Positions 15,955 to 25,287 of a DNA stretch of 64,000 nt are shown here, piece by piece (position 1 is the stretch's first letter; each line of letters begins with the position of its first letter). The translations under genes and the position numbers were made by a program. The stretch is from Neorhizobium sp. UBA3556 (GTDB lineage: Bacteria; Pseudomonadota; Alphaproteobacteria; Rhizobiales; Rhizobiaceae). The notes below the pieces were generated by a model, which was not told the DNA's origin, made no database searches, and saw only the letters and a program-made list of their open reading frames with translations. The stretch spans positions 806,001 through 870,000 of the forward strand of contig DFNX01000016.1 in the NCBI GenBank assembly GCA_002376235.1, read 5' to 3'.

Positions 15955-16212
15955 ATGGCCTCACGCGACCGCTATTCCCGAAAACTTGAATGTTCACAGT
16001 GCGGCAATACCGGTTTCGCCGAAGTCTCCGAAACGGACGACAAACGTGCGGGCAACAGGGACTTCCGCATCGATGAACTACCGAAGAGCTTTCGCACCGA
16101 ATTCGCCTCGACCGATCCGAAGAAATACATGGTCCGCTGCGGCGATTGCGGCTTCAAGTTCCGCTTCGAGCAGAAGACCGTCTATGCGCCGGGCGGCGAA
16201 GCCCGGCGGTAG
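15955..16212 (+). CDS. Small zinc-ribbon protein, unknown function
   Basis: An 85-residue basic protein with two CxxC pairs, CSQCG near residue 13 and CGDCG near residue 62, spaced as in a zinc ribbon. GAAGGAG stands just upstream of the ATG. The segment between the pairs (DKRAGNRDFRIDELPKSF) is polar and probably exposed. Zinc ribbons bind nucleic acid or protein partners; I do not recognise a named family. It is flanked by a terminator upstream and a convergent gene downstream, so it is probably transcribed alone. Confidence 0.72.
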   Translation: MASRDRYSRKLECSQCGNTGFAEVSETDDKRAGNRDFRIDELPKSFRTEFASTDPKKYMVRCGDCGFKFRFEQKTVYAPGGEARR

Positions 16213-16288
16213 AAGGATTGCGGTAAAAGAAGGGACCGGCTTCGCCTCCCGAAGCAGGGCGAGGCTGTCATGGGCGCTTCAGGGCGCT

Positions 16289-19066
16289 TCAGGCAGCATC
16301 AATCAGCAACTGCTTGTCGATCGCCATCGGCCGCCCCAGAAGATAGCCCTGCGCCTCGTGGCAACCTTCTTCTCTCAAGATATCCAGTTGCCTTGAGGTC
16401 TCCACCCCTTCTGCAAGCACGGGGATGCGCAGGCCCTGACCGAGTGCGAGGATGGCGCGAACCATCGCTTTCGCTTCTTCGCTACGCTCGACATTGGCAA
16501 GGAAACTGCGGTCGAGCTTGATCTTGTCGAACGGGAAGGACTGCAGCGTTTCAAGCGACGAATAGCCTGTGCCGAAATCGTCAATGGCAATCGATACACC
16601 GAGCGCCTTGATCGCCCGAAGCGCGTGAAGCGCACGTTGCTTGTCAGTGAAGATCGAGCTTTCGGTGATTTCCAGCTCAAGGCGACTAGGCTTCAGCCCG
16701 GCCTCCACCAGAACAGAGTGAACGAGCGCCGGCATGTCCGTATGCGCGATCTGAACTGGCGAAAGGTTGACGGCCACTTTATGTCCGACGGGCCAGCGGG
16801 CCGCCTCCCGGCAGGCTTCGCGCAACACCCATTCGCCGATCGGCAGGATAGCGCCGCACTCTTCAGCGACAGGGATGAATTCCGCCGGCGAAACAAGACC
16901 GCGCTCCGGGTGGTTCCAGCGCAGCAGCACCTCGTAACCAGTGACCTCTCCCGTCGAGACAGATTTCTGCACCTGGTAATTCAGATAGAGCTGTTTGGCA
17001 TCGATGGCGGCCCACAAGTCCTTCGCCATCTTGGTGCGATCACGCGCAGCCTCGTCCATCTCGACGTCATAGAAGCAGACCTCTCCGGTCAGGGACGCCT
17101 TGGCCCGGTACATGGCAAGGTCGGCATTGGCGATCAGCACTTCCGGCGACTTGCCGTCGTTCGGATAGAGCGCCACGCCCATGCTGGCGCCCGTACTCAA
17201 CCTGTGCCCTCCGATATCCATCGGGTGATTGAACTCGCCCATCATCTGATCGAGGAAAGCATGGACCTCGGCAATATCGTTATACCGGATCGCCGCCGCA
17301 AATTCATCGCCGCCAAAGCGGGCGAAAACCTGGTTCGCGCCGATAACCTGAAGCATGCGGCGGGCAATTTCCTTCAGTACGGCATCACCGACGGCATGTC
17401 CAAGCTGGTCGTTGATCTGCTTGAACCTGTTGAGATCGATACCGACAACCGCCATGTGGTCGCCATTGCGTTGCGCATGCAGGACCTCGCTCTCCATATG
17501 GCTGAGGAAGGCGACCCGGTTGGGCAGCTGCGTCAGGCTGTCATGCCTTGCCATGAAGGCGATCTGCTCCTCCGATCGAACTTGCTCGGTAATGTCTTCG
17601 AAAGTTGCGACCCATCCACCGTCGACAAGCGTGCTGATCGCGGCGCGGATCGTCCGCCCATCCTGCGTCTTGTGCAGCATGAGGCGCTGTCCGGACCTCA
17701 TTGTATTGATATAAAGGTGATATTGCTGTTCGGCCCGTGCCCGAACGCTCGGATCATCACCGGCGGCAATCTCGAAACCTCTGTGGCACAGCTCCCTGCA
17801 GGAAATGCCCGGCGTGACGAAACTTTCCGGGAAACCGAACATGTCGCGATAACGCCGATTGGATAGGATCAGGCGTTCGTTCCGATCGAACAGGCAAATC
17901 CCCTGGCTCATGTTCTCGAGCGCAAGGTCGAGATTCTGGGTCACGGCGGCGATCCGATCGCTATCCGCCTTCTGCCGTGTGATGTCCCGGGTGATCTTGG
18001 CATATCCGACAAGCTGGCCGTCGTCGTCGAGGACGGGTTGGATCACCACATGCGCCCAGAACCATGTGCCATCCTTGCGGTAACGCTTGCCCTCGGCGTC
18101 GAACCGGCCGGTCTCGCGCGCGGTCGTCAAAGCCTGTTCCGGCATACCCCTCGCCTGATCCTCGCGCGAATAGAAACGAGCGAAATTCTGGCCGACGATT
18201 TCCTTTTCTGTATAGCCCTTGGCGCGCTGAGCGCCGGCATTCCAGTTGGTCACAATACCTGCAGGATCGAGCATGTAGATCGCGTAATCCGTGACGCCGC
18301 GGACGAGAAACTGGAAATTGCGCTCGCTGGCGCGAGACGACCGCGCCGCCCGCCCGGATGCAAATGCCGCGGCACTGCCCGAACCGATCAGCGACAGCGA
18401 GACGATGATGATCGTCGATAACATCAGCGGCTTCGACAAGGAGCCGACCTCAATCGTCGAGGCAAGGTCGGGAACCAGGCTCGCAGCGCCCATCGCGATG
18501 AAGTGCATGGACACGATTGCAAGCGACAGGACCGCAGCCGCCGTAATTATCGCCTTGATGCCCCGACCCTTTGAAATCACGAAGGCTATGGGAGCCATCA
18601 CCATTGCCGCTGCTATGGCCGTGATCACCAGAGGCCGCGCCCAGACGATGGTCCCTGCGAATTCGATCGCCGACATGCCGGTGAAATGCATGCATGAGAC
18701 CCCTGCCCCGAATACGGCGCCAGCTACAGTCGCACCCCAACGCGTCGGGATGACCAGAACGATAGAAGCTGCGGCAAATGTCGCGATGAAGGCAAGCCCG
18801 AGCGATATGAGCGTCAAGGTCAGGTCGAAGCGAAACGCATGCCCGGGATCATAGGCCAGCATTGCGACAAAATGCGTAGACCATATGCCGAAGCCGCCGG
18901 CACCGGCTGCAACCGCTGCCCAAGTGAGCCGTGCCCCTCGATGCGTCTCGCCCGCCCGCCCGATGAAGGACACCGTGGCGAGATTGGACAGGAAGCAAAG
19001 CACACCCGCCACGAGAACAAGAACCAGATCATGTTCAAGGACAAGGCAGTTGGCGACAGCATACAT
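16289..19066 (-). CDS. MHYT-PAS-GGDEF-EAL cyclic-di-GMP signalling protein
   Basis: A 925-residue inner-membrane protein. The start at 19066 has AGGGA eight bases upstream; the frame opens at 19111. The N-terminal 240 residues form a seven-helix MHYT sensor with histidines in HFVAML, CMHFTGMSA and SMHFIAMG, proposed to bind metal and sense gases. Two PAS-type domains follow, then GGDEF with an intact FGGDEF signature, then EAL. The EAL entry motif reads EVLLR (glutamate kept) and DDFGTGYSSL is intact, so phosphodiesterase activity is likely and cyclase activity possible. It is divergent from rplY. Confidence 0.92.
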   Translation of the reverse strand: MYAVANCLVLEHDLVLVLVAGVLCFLSNLATVSFIGRAGETHRGARLTWAAVAAGAGGFGIWSTHFVAMLAYDPGHAFRFDLTLTLISLGLAFIATFAAASIVLVIPTRWGATVAGAVFGAGVSCMHFTGMSAIEFAGTIVWARPLVITAIAAAMVMAPIAFVISKGRGIKAIITAAAVLSLAIVSMHFIAMGAASLVPDLASTIEVGSLSKPLMLSTIIIVSLSLIGSGSAAAFASGRAARSSRASERNFQFLVRGVTDYAIYMLDPAGIVTNWNAGAQRAKGYTEKEIVGQNFARFYSREDQARGMPEQALTTARETGRFDAEGKRYRKDGTWFWAHVVIQPVLDDDGQLVGYAKITRDITRQKADSDRIAAVTQNLDLALENMSQGICLFDRNERLILSNRRYRDMFGFPESFVTPGISCRELCHRGFEIAAGDDPSVRARAEQQYHLYINTMRSGQRLMLHKTQDGRTIRAAISTLVDGGWVATFEDITEQVRSEEQIAFMARHDSLTQLPNRVAFLSHMESEVLHAQRNGDHMAVVGIDLNRFKQINDQLGHAVGDAVLKEIARRMLQVIGANQVFARFGGDEFAAAIRYNDIAEVHAFLDQMMGEFNHPMDIGGHRLSTGASMGVALYPNDGKSPEVLIANADLAMYRAKASLTGEVCFYDVEMDEAARDRTKMAKDLWAAIDAKQLYLNYQVQKSVSTGEVTGYEVLLRWNHPERGLVSPAEFIPVAEECGAILPIGEWVLREACREAARWPVGHKVAVNLSPVQIAHTDMPALVHSVLVEAGLKPSRLELEITESSIFTDKQRALHALRAIKALGVSIAIDDFGTGYSSLETLQSFPFDKIKLDRSFLANVERSEEAKAMVRAILALGQGLRIPVLAEGVETSRQLDILREEGCHEAQGYLLGRPMAIDKQLLIDAA

Positions 19067-19417
19067 GGTGGAATTCCCTAAGACTGAACCAGTCTTCTGG
19101 CCATTCGCCACTTAACAAATCCAGTAAATCTTATTGAGCTGCGTCTTTTTTAGACCGCGAACGACAAACGTCCTTAACAACCCGGCAAGGACCGCCTACT
19201 CTGGGTGATCAGTGATTTTCGCTACCGCGTAAGGTAGAACAAAACACCTTGTCATCTTCAGGAAAGCCTTGCCTTGCAGGGGCTGCCGTATTATAGGGGC
19301 GCGTCCGCGTAGACACCCTTGGAGGCAACGCGGATGGAATGCGTTTTTAGCGCCTTCCAGTTTCGACTGCTCAACCCTGATCGGCGAAACTCTCCAATAA
19401 CCTCGAAAGGAAATGCC
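19067..19417. other. Divergent intergenic region before rplY
   Basis: About 350 bases with no convincing gene. It holds the promoter of the MHYT-GGDEF-EAL gene on the left and the candidate rplY promoter and leader on the right. The frame that extends L25 upstream to 19319 has no family-like sequence. Confidence 0.5.
19269..19297 (+). promoter_or_regulatory. Candidate promoter of rplY
   Basis: TTGCCT at 19269-19274, a 17-base spacer, and TATAGG at 19292-19297. Spacing and boxes fit a housekeeping sigma promoter and the position gives a leader of about 115 bases before the L25 start. Judged by eye only. Confidence 0.4.
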
Positions 19418-20026
19418 ATGAGCGAAAGCTACGAGCTCAAGGCCGAGGCGCGCGAACGGGTCGGTAAGGGGTCCTCCCGTGAACTTCGCCGCAACGGTTT
19501 TATCCCTGCAGTTATCTACGGTGACAAGCAGGCTCCGATTTCTATCGTCCTCAACACCAATGAAGTCACCAAGCGCATTCACGCCGGTGGTTTCATGACG
19601 ACGGTTGCCACCATCGACCTCGATGGCAAGAAGATCACCGTTCTGCCGAAGGACTACCAGCTGGATCCGGTGCGTGACTTCACCATGCACGTCGACTTCC
19701 TGCGCGTCTCCGGCAACACCGAAGTCACCGTCGACGTTCCGGTTCACTTCGTCAACGAAGACAAGTCCGCGATCAAGCAGGGCGGCGTCCTGAACATCGT
19801 CCGTCACACGGTCGAGTTCCTCTGCCCGGCCAACGCCATCCCGGAATTCATCACCGTTGACCTCGACGGCGCCAAGATCGGCGACAGCATCCACATCTCT
19901 GCTGTCAAGCTGCCGAAGGGCGTTCGCCCGGTCATCACCGATCGCGACTTCACGATCGCAACTCTCGTTGCTCCGGCAGCCGGCGTTGCTGAGGAAGAAG
20001 TAGCAGAAGCCCCGACCGAAGAATAA
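19418..20026 (+). CDS. rplY: 50S ribosomal protein L25, long form (CTC family)
   Basis: A 202-residue 5S-rRNA-binding ribosomal protein. The N-terminal L25 domain (KAEARERVGKGSSRELRRNGFIPAVIYG) is followed by the C-terminal beta domain of the general-stress CTC type and an acidic tail rich in Glu and Ala, a layout usual in alphaproteobacteria. The start MSESYELK has GAAAGGA seven bases upstream; the longer frame to 19319 is not part of the protein. A canonical terminator follows the stop. Codon use is strongly biased, as expected for a highly expressed gene. In many genomes rplY is next to pth, as here, with two genes in between. Confidence 0.95.
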   Translation: MSESYELKAEARERVGKGSSRELRRNGFIPAVIYGDKQAPISIVLNTNEVTKRIHAGGFMTTVATIDLDGKKITVLPKDYQLDPVRDFTMHVDFLRVSGNTEVTVDVPVHFVNEDKSAIKQGGVLNIVRHTVEFLCPANAIPEFITVDLDGAKIGDSIHISAVKLPKGVRPVITDRDFTIATLVAPAAGVAEEEVAEAPTEE

Positions 20027-20051
20027 TATTCCTTCTTCATCCAAGACTTCG

Positions 20052-20078
20052 AAGCCCGCCTCTCGGCGGGCTTTTGTC
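20052..20078 (+). terminator. Intrinsic terminator of rplY
   Basis: GCCCGCC (20054-20060), loop TCTC, GGCGGGC (20065-20071), then TTTTGTCTTTTG. The arms are extended by flanking A and T pairs. Confidence 0.9.
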
Positions 20079-20213
20079 TTTTGTTAAATCAACATCTCTA
20101 TCCCGTACAATATTTCAAACATCCGTCAGAGAACTTTAAACATTTGAGTGGAAGAATATCCGGCAATACGGGGTGATATTTTAAAAAGAGCAATATTGAG
20201 CCGGGGAAAACAA

Positions 20214-22589
20214 ATGACTCATTCGGTTGAGAGTCGTTTCATTGCCATAATATCTGGCGCGCTTCTCGTTGTCGTGGCTCCGCTTTTTACGCTCTTCCTT
20301 GCTCTCTCGTCCCAGCAGGCCTCCCAGAGCATCGGCGAACATGTCGATGTCGTGATGAACAGCAACACTCAGGCGCTCGGAAAACCGCTCTGGGACCTCG
20401 ATCTCGATAGCATCCGCCAGGTCGCGCAAATGATCCTGCTCGATCAGATGGTCCATGCCGTCCAGATCAAAGACACGACAGGCAAGCTCAGCGTCTTCGA
20501 AGCAACCCCTGGCGCACCGGACCTGAACACGCTTGAGCCACGCACGCAGACCGTGATTTACCGGTCCCTGCAAGGACCGCGTGAAGTCGGGGTGCTGACG
20601 ATCTACGTCCCGGCTGCCGGCTGGTTTTCCGGTCTCCATCAAATCGAGTTCGCCTTCATCTCCATCTTCATCATCGCGATTCTGACGGTTTTCGGCGCAG
20701 CCGTGTTCGGCAATCGGATCATGGTGGTTCGCCCCCTCACACGGCTGACCGCTGCGATCGAAGCAACCCGCAGGCTGGGCTCGCGCCACCACGTTGATTG
20801 GCGCTCCACCGATGAGATGGGAAGACTGGCCAAGAGCTTCAACGAAATGCAACTGCTGCTGGAACGCGAAGAGCGGGAGTTGAAACGGGCACATCAGCAG
20901 ACGATAGAAATCTACAACCTTACGCCGGCGATGCTGTTTTCCCTGACGGCAAGTGACACCGTTGCCGCCGTGAGTGACTATTGGCTGCTGGCCACGGGCT
21001 ACCAACGTGACGAAGTCATCGGCCAACATTTCTCGGACTTTCTGTTTGCCGCCGACAGAGCGGCATTTGAAAACCGGAGAAGACACACTCAGACCCAACC
21101 TACGACCATAGAAATCACGGTTCGGTTCCTGTGCAAAAACGGTCGCATTCTCGACGTGCTGATTGCCGAAGCGGATCTTGGCGCAACCACGACCCATCTC
21201 GCCGGTTCGCTCAGCGTCATGACCGATGTGACGGAATTGAAGCAGTCTGAATTCCGCAACCATCAGCAGGCGATCTCGGATCACTTGACGGGTCTGTTGA
21301 ACCGACAGGGGTTCGAGGCCGCGCTCGATCGGCATATCATTGAAGCTGACAAGATGGCCGCGCAACTGGCTTGCCTTTTCGTTGACCTCGATCGTTTCAA
21401 GGCAATCAACGACAATCACGGCCACGCTGCAGGCGACCTGGTTCTGCAGGAATTCGTTGCAAGACTGCAGCCCATGCTGCACGAAACAGATACCGTCTCC
21501 AGACTTGGCGGAGATGAATTCGCAATCGTTGTTGCAGGCCAGGATGCCGAAAGCCGTAGTGCCGAACTCTGCCAGCAGATCATCGATATGTTCGAAGCCC
21601 CGTTCCGCATTGAAGGAACAAGCGTAAGGCTGAGCGCCAGCGTCGGCGTCGCCTTCTACCCGCAGCACGCAGCAACAGCCGCCGAATTGCTGCAGAAGTC
21701 GGATCTTGCCATGTATGCCCGCAAACGCGACGGCAAGAATGGTGCAAAGGTCTATGATCCTGCCATCCTGACAAGAACGAGAGAAAAGGCGGAAATTGAA
21801 AGCGACATCGAAGTCGGCATAGCGGCCAACTGGTTCGAGGCGCATTTCCAGCCGATCGTGGGCACGGCAACCGGCTTGCCCGTTGGCTTCGAGGCGCTCA
21901 TGCGCCTGCGCCACCCGCGCAAGGGCCTTCTGCCCCCAGGCCCGCTTGTCAACGTGGCGGAGGAAAACGGATCGATTGCGGCGATCGGCAATCTCATTCT
22001 TGAGGATGCGCTTGCCAATCTCAATCGCGTGTCCCGCCTTCCCGGCTTGGGAAACACCTATGTAGCCGTAAACTTCTCCCCTCTGCAGTTCGAGCGCGGC
22101 CTCTCCTCTCGCCTGGCCGGCCTCCTCGCTGATAGCGGCATCGTGCCCGCGCGCCTGGTCGTGGAAATCACCGAAGCCGTGCTCATGCATGACGACCCGG
22201 AGATCCGTAGAACTCTTTCCGAACTTCACGATCTCGGTTGCCGTATCGCTCTGGACGATTTCGGCACCGGTTATTCATCACTGAGCTATCTGAACCGGTT
22301 CCCGGTCGATATCGTCAAGATCGACCAGTCCTTCGTACAGTCGCTGCTTGGCGGTGACACTGACGTGGAAAGAAAAAGCCGGATGCTGATCGAAGGCATC
22401 ACCACCATCTCGCATAAGATGAAGTGCAAGGTCGTTGCGGAAGGTGTGGAGACGGCACAGCAACGGCAGCAACTGATACAGATCGGCGTGGATTACGCCC
22501 AAGGGTATCATTTCTCCCGGCCACGCGAAATCAATGATCTGCTGGAGGATTTTTCAGGACACCCCAGCAAGGCGTCTCTCGCCGGTTGA
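20214..22589 (+). CDS. GGDEF-EAL cyclic-di-GMP protein with periplasmic sensor, HAMP and PAS
   Basis: A 791-residue inner-membrane protein. The start at 20214 follows GGGGA; the frame opens at 20148. TM1 is about residues 10-32, a periplasmic domain of about 115 residues follows, then TM2 near 145-165, HAMP (MVVRPLTRLTAAIEATRRLGS), PAS, GGDEF with an intact LGGDEFAIVV, and EAL with EALMRLRHP and DDFGTGYSSL. All signature residues for cyclase and phosphodiesterase activity are present, so either or both may operate. A periplasmic binding protein gene lies 55 bases downstream, which suggests that the sensor may read a soluble ligand carrier. Confidence 0.92.
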   Translation: MTHSVESRFIAIISGALLVVVAPLFTLFLALSSQQASQSIGEHVDVVMNSNTQALGKPLWDLDLDSIRQVAQMILLDQMVHAVQIKDTTGKLSVFEATPGAPDLNTLEPRTQTVIYRSLQGPREVGVLTIYVPAAGWFSGLHQIEFAFISIFIIAILTVFGAAVFGNRIMVVRPLTRLTAAIEATRRLGSRHHVDWRSTDEMGRLAKSFNEMQLLLEREERELKRAHQQTIEIYNLTPAMLFSLTASDTVAAVSDYWLLATGYQRDEVIGQHFSDFLFAADRAAFENRRRHTQTQPTTIEITVRFLCKNGRILDVLIAEADLGATTTHLAGSLSVMTDVTELKQSEFRNHQQAISDHLTGLLNRQGFEAALDRHIIEADKMAAQLACLFVDLDRFKAINDNHGHAAGDLVLQEFVARLQPMLHETDTVSRLGGDEFAIVVAGQDAESRSAELCQQIIDMFEAPFRIEGTSVRLSASVGVAFYPQHAATAAELLQKSDLAMYARKRDGKNGAKVYDPAILTRTREKAEIESDIEVGIAANWFEAHFQPIVGTATGLPVGFEALMRLRHPRKGLLPPGPLVNVAEENGSIAAIGNLILEDALANLNRVSRLPGLGNTYVAVNFSPLQFERGLSSRLAGLLADSGIVPARLVVEITEAVLMHDDPEIRRTLSELHDLGCRIALDDFGTGYSSLSYLNRFPVDIVKIDQSFVQSLLGGDTDVERKSRMLIEGITTISHKMKCKVVAEGVETAQQRQQLIQIGVDYAQGYHFSRPREINDLLEDFSGHPSKASLAG

Positions 22590-22644
22590 CCGACGGCACG
22601 ACATATTCGGACACGAAGCTTCCTGCAATATTTCGGGGACCGCG

Positions 22645-23382
22645 ATGAAGGCGATGATTGCACTGATCAGCGTGTTGGGAGCCGCCACATCGGCCTTGGC
22701 GCAAAGTACGGTCACCCTGTCGACAGAATCCTATCCGCCATTCGCCTATCGCAATGCGGATGGGACCTATCATGGTTCCAGCGTCGAGCAGGTCGAGATG
22801 CTGATGCACAAGGCCGATATCCCTTTCACGATGGAAATCATGCCATGGGCGCGCGCAATCACCCTGGCCGAAATGCAGCCGATGCATTGCGTTTTCTCCG
22901 CGGCTCGCATTCCGGAAAGAGAGAACCGCTTCAAATGGGTGACCCCTATCAGCATCAATCGCTATGTGCTGGTCAGGTTGGCCGGTTCATCGGTAAAACC
23001 TGGCACGATCGAAGAAGCCAAGCGTTACACGATCGGCACACATCGAGCCGATTTCACCGAGACGCTTCTGCGCGAGCAAAATTTTCTCTCCATCGACCTG
23101 AGCGCGGCTTTCGGGATCACCCTGAACAAACTCCTTGAACGCAGGATCGACATGGTGCCGATGTCGGAGAACATCTATGAAAAGCTGAAATCGGAGGGCA
23201 AGCCGATAGAAATCGCGCTGCCGTTTTCGGAAAATCACCTCGGTCTGGCGTGTAACAAGCAGATGCCCGATGACCTGATCTCTCGCATGCAGGAGGCTTT
23301 GGATGCACTTATCCGTGACAAGAGCCAGGATGACATCCTCACGCGTTACGGACTGAAGCCTCTCCGTTTATGGGAAAAATAG
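22645..23382 (+). CDS. Periplasmic substrate-binding protein (SBP family 3-like)
   Basis: A 245-residue exported protein with a signal peptide (MKAMIALISVLGAATSALAQ, cleavage near residue 20) and the fold pattern of family 3 solute-binding proteins: TLSTESYPPFAYRNADG near the N-terminus, a FSAARIPERENRFKWVTPI segment and an IGTHRADFTETLL hinge region. No ABC permease or ATPase is nearby; instead the gene follows a GGDEF-EAL protein with a periplasmic domain. It may therefore be a signalling carrier rather than a transporter component. The ligand is unknown; polar amino acids are the usual ligands of the family. Confidence 0.82.
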   Translation: MKAMIALISVLGAATSALAQSTVTLSTESYPPFAYRNADGTYHGSSVEQVEMLMHKADIPFTMEIMPWARAITLAEMQPMHCVFSAARIPERENRFKWVTPISINRYVLVRLAGSSVKPGTIEEAKRYTIGTHRADFTETLLREQNFLSIDLSAAFGITLNKLLERRIDMVPMSENIYEKLKSEGKPIEIALPFSENHLGLACNKQMPDDLISRMQEALDALIRDKSQDDILTRYGLKPLRLWEK

Positions 23383-23449
23383 ACATATAGACGTTGACAG
23401 TGCCGTCATTTCGCGGTGGGGAACAGGCGCAGAAAGACGGAGAGTTTCA

Positions 23450-24178
23450 ATGTTGATCATTGCTGGCCTTGGCAATCCCGGAGCGCAATACGCAGGCAAT
23501 CGCCACAATGTCGGTTTCATGGCCGTCGACGCCATTCAGCGCAGGGCGAGCTTTTCGCCATGGTCGAAGAAATTCAAGGCGCTGATCTCGGAAGGTGAGA
23601 TCGACGACGAGAAGATTCTGCTGATCAAGCCACAGACCTACATGAACCTGTCGGGCGAAGCCGTCGGTGAGGCCATGCGCTTCTACAAGCTGGCACCCGC
23701 AGATATCGTCGCCATCTATGACGAACTCGACCTTGCGCCCGGTCGGACACGGCTGAAGACCGGCGGTGGCCATGGTGGCCACAATGGTATCAAGTCGCTT
23801 GATGCCCATTGCGGCAAGGACTATCGCCGCCTGCGCATCGGCATCGGTCATCCCGGAAACAAGGAACTCGTTCACGGGCACGTGCTGGGCGATTTCGCCA
23901 AGTCCGACAAGGTCTGGCTGGAACCGCTGATGGATGCGATCGCCGACAATGCCGACATGCTGGTCAAAGGCGAGGATTCGCAGTTGATGAACAAGCTGAC
24001 ACTGGCGGTCGGCGGCAAGCCGGAGGCGGAAAAGGCACCCGCCAAACCGGCGAAAGCGCCCAAACCGGCAGGCCAGTCCCATATCCGCCAGGCCCGCGGC
24101 GGCGGCAAGCCCGATCTCCCGACATCCGGCCCGATGGCCGAGATGCTGAAGAAGATGTTTGGCGGCAAGAGCGAATAA
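23450..24178 (+). CDS. pth: Peptidyl-tRNA hydrolase
   Basis: A 242-residue enzyme that releases tRNA from peptidyl-tRNA dropped by ribosomes. The signature GLGNPGAQYAGNRHNVGF is at the N-terminus, with the catalytic histidine near residue 19, and GGGHGGHNGIKSL and RIGIGHPGNKELVHGHVL follow. The core ends near residue 190; a Lys/Pro/Ala-rich tail of about 50 residues (EAEKAPAKPAKAPKPAG) is an extension common in rhizobial homologues and absent from the E. coli enzyme. AGAG precedes the ATG weakly. Confidence 0.95.
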   Translation: MLIIAGLGNPGAQYAGNRHNVGFMAVDAIQRRASFSPWSKKFKALISEGEIDDEKILLIKPQTYMNLSGEAVGEAMRFYKLAPADIVAIYDELDLAPGRTRLKTGGGHGGHNGIKSLDAHCGKDYRRLRIGIGHPGNKELVHGHVLGDFAKSDKVWLEPLMDAIADNADMLVKGEDSQLMNKLTLAVGGKPEAEKAPAKPAKAPKPAGQSHIRQARGGGKPDLPTSGPMAEMLKKMFGGKSE

Positions 24179-24241
24179 GATCGCGCCAACTCGGCCTGCC
24201 GGACGACTATCTGTATCGCAGATCAGGTTGAAGAGGCAGGT

Positions 24242-24802
24242 TCAGCCGCCACGGCATCGCTGCGCAAGACGCGCGATGATCGCGGCAAACCGGGTTTCGT
24301 CCATGAGCGCACGCGACAGCACGATGGCGCCCTGAATGCCTGCCACGACCTCCGCAGCGAGAGTGCCGGCATCCGCGGAGTTCATCCCGCTCCGTTGCAA
24401 GGCGCCGGACAGGGCGTGAATCCACCGATCGAAATAGCTGCAGACAGCGCTCGAAAATCTGTCGCGTGTTTCCTCCAGCGCAAACGCACCCACCAGACAG
24501 ATGCGTTGCCCTGACCGGAAATATTTGGATACGCCAGCGAACATCATATCCAATGCTTCCGACGGGTTGAGTTCATCGAGTGGCTTAAATATTTCGGTCT
24601 CGAACCATTGATGGATGTGATCGAGCACCGCCTCCGCCATCGCGTCCTTCCCGCCCGGAAAGAAATTGTAGAGGCTGCCCTTGCCGAGTTTCGTATGCTC
24701 GGTCAGACGGGAAATGCTTGTCCCCTCGAAGCCGTAACGCCGGAACGCCTCCCCGATCAAAGGAATGACATCACGTCTCTCATAGACCATGCGAACCATC
24801 AT
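24242..24802 (-). CDS. TetR-family transcriptional regulator
   Basis: A 186-residue repressor with the TetR helix-turn-helix near the N-terminus (GTSISRLTEHTKLGKGSLYNFFPGGKDAM, about residues 27-55) and a C-terminal ligand-binding domain of the YcdC/TetR_C type containing CLVGAFALEETRDRF. Its start overlaps the stop of the HPP gene by four bases, so the two are one operon, with the membrane protein first. A paired inverted repeat at the operon promoter is a plausible autoregulatory operator. The ligand is unknown. Confidence 0.88.
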   Translation of the reverse strand: MMVRMVYERRDVIPLIGEAFRRYGFEGTSISRLTEHTKLGKGSLYNFFPGGKDAMAEAVLDHIHQWFETEIFKPLDELNPSEALDMMFAGVSKYFRSGQRICLVGAFALEETRDRFSSAVCSYFDRWIHALSGALQRSGMNSADAGTLAAEVVAGIQGAIVLSRALMDETRFAAIIARLAQRCRGG

Positions 24803-25287
24803 GATGCCCTAGTGGGATAGGTCGTAGCGTTCAACTTATGAAACAGTGTTGCCGCCGCGACAAGAACCAATGCACCGGCCAGAACCGGGAAGATCAGGAA
24901 GTCGAAGCCCGGATCGCTTGCGAACACGACCAGCGGATCGGCGCCGGCCGGTGGATGCGTCAGCCGCAAGGCAGACATCACGGCGATGGCCAGACCGACC
25001 GCCAAGGCCGCCGCCCACCATTCGTTCGGCAGGACAAGCCGAAGCAGCAAACCGGCAAGCGTCGCGATGAGATGACCGCCGATGACATTGGCTGGCTGCG
25101 AAAGCGGGCTACCGGGAACGGAAAACAACAGGACGCAGCTTGCGCCGAACGGCGCCATGATGAGCGGCGTGTACACATAACTGCTCAACGCGCCGACGGC
25201 GCCGATCGCAAGGATACCACCGAGACCCGCTAGGATCGAACTGTTGACAGGTTGCGCCACCTGGTGACGAGCGAAGAATCCTCGCAT
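24799..25287 (-). CDS. HPP-family integral membrane protein
   Basis: A 162-residue membrane protein of the HPP family with four to five hydrophobic helices. The name motif is present as LTHPPAGADPLVVF, and PFGASCVLLFSVPGSPLSQPANVIGGH is also typical. Plant chloroplast and cyanobacterial HPP proteins have been linked to nitrite transport; the substrate here is unknown. The start at 25287 is preceded by AAAGG; the upstream frame to 25416 runs through the promoter palindrome. It is co-transcribed with the TetR gene that follows. Confidence 0.87.
   Translation of the reverse strand: MRGFFARHQVAQPVNSSILAGLGGILAIGAVGALSSYVYTPLIMAPFGASCVLLFSVPGSPLSQPANVIGGHLIATLAGLLLRLVLPNEWWAAALAVGLAIAVMSALRLTHPPAGADPLVVFASDPGFDFLIFPVLAGALVLVAAATLFHKLNATTYPTRAS

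Noticed and set aside
20181..22229. 682-codon minus-strand frame
   Set aside because: Antisense to the clear GGDEF-EAL gene; composition is that of a shadow frame.
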